This document shows positions 7,171 to 7,267 of a stretch of DNA of 7,267 bases, one piece after another. Every line of letters begins with the position of its first letter. The first letter of the stretch is position 1. Both the position numbers and the translations under genes were made by a program. The notes below the pieces were generated by a model. It saw only the letters and a list, made by a program, of their open reading frames with translations. It did no database searches and had not been told where the DNA came from. The stretch comes from Bacteroidota bacterium (lineage in GTDB: Bacteria; Bacteroidota; Bacteroidia; SpSt-205; S141-50): positions 1-7,267 of the forward strand of contig WFXK01000074.1 of assembly GCA_015490695.1 (NCBI GenBank). The letters are read 5' to 3'.

Positions 7171-7219
7171 CTTTTAGGAAACTTTGGAAACTTTCAGCGT
7201 TTCCAAAGTTTCCTAAAAG
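7171..7219 (+). terminator. Perfect 21-bp inverted repeat after the last gene, possible terminator
   Basis: The left arm at 7171-7191 (starting cttttaggaaac) pairs without mismatch with the right arm at 7199-7219 (ending gtttcctaaaag). The loop is 7 nt (tttcagc, 7192-7198). It starts 23 nt after the TGA of the GT4 gene, as expected for an end-of-operon structure. There is no T-run after the stem on either strand, so it is not a classical intrinsic terminator. It could instead be a transcript-stabilising hairpin or a copy of an interspersed palindromic repeat. The left arm and loop contain GGAAACTTT twice in tandem (7177-7185, 7186-7194). Confidence 0.7.
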
Positions 7220-7267
7220 ATGCTTTGCATGCGCTCGGCATGAAGCTACTACCGCCACGCTGCAGGG
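7220..7267. repeat. GC-richer imperfect hairpin, possible edge of an interspersed repeat
   Basis: Directly after the 21-bp hairpin the base composition becomes richer in G and C up to the window edge. The segment holds CATGC (7228-7232), a 5-nt spacer (gctcg) and GCATG (7238-7242). It is flanked by GCTT (7222-7225) and AAGC (7243-7246), giving an imperfect stem with a 2-nt bulge. ATGC-TTT-GCAT (7220-7230) is a second, competing small palindrome. No coding sequence is visible. The pattern resembles multi-copy intergenic repeats, but copy number cannot be judged from one window. Confidence 0.35.

Overview
The window looks like Bacteroidota DNA. It is AT-rich, and it carries a periplasmic DUF1573 protein, a secreted FG-GAP/VCBS protein with CarboxypepD_reg-like domains and an OmpA C-terminus, and a DUF58 protein. 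Shine-Dalgarno sequences are poor or absent before most starts, which is usual in that phylum. The order or genus cannot be fixed from the sequence. There is no sign of phage, transposase, CRISPR, tRNA or rRNA.

Layout: six genes lie on the + strand with almost no space between them. They are (1) the 3' part of a tandem DUF1573 protein, cut by the window's left edge (to 698); (2) a 771-aa surface protein with a seven-repeat beta-propeller, three carboxypeptidase-regulatory-like domains and a C-terminal OmpA peptidoglycan-binding domain (703-3018); (3) a DPM1/GtrB-like membrane glycosyltransferase of family 2 (3018-3968); (4) a putative lipoprotein of a conserved but functionally unknown family with a YPFSGPD motif (3965-5170); (5) a stand-alone DUF58 protein with a vWA-like MIDAS motif (5148-6005); (6) a GT4-like glycosyltransferase starting at GTG (5996-7147). 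Junctions are a 4-nt gap, then overlaps of 1, 4, 23 and 10 nt, so one transcript with translational coupling is likely. A perfect 21-bp inverted repeat (7171-7219) lies 23 nt after the last stop. The final ~48 nt form a second, imperfect hairpin of different composition that may be the edge of an interspersed repeat.

How the genes fit together is inference. Four of the six products point to the cell envelope: a DUF1573 protein, an OmpA-anchored surface protein, a lipid-linked sugar transferase and a putative lipoprotein. A cytoplasmic GT4 enzyme and a DUF58 protein complete the set. No classical named pathway is recognisable. The most notable items are the propeller-stalk-OmpA architecture, the unknown lipoprotein family, and the 3' hairpin pair. 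I see no convincing evidence of a wholly new defence or mobile system here.
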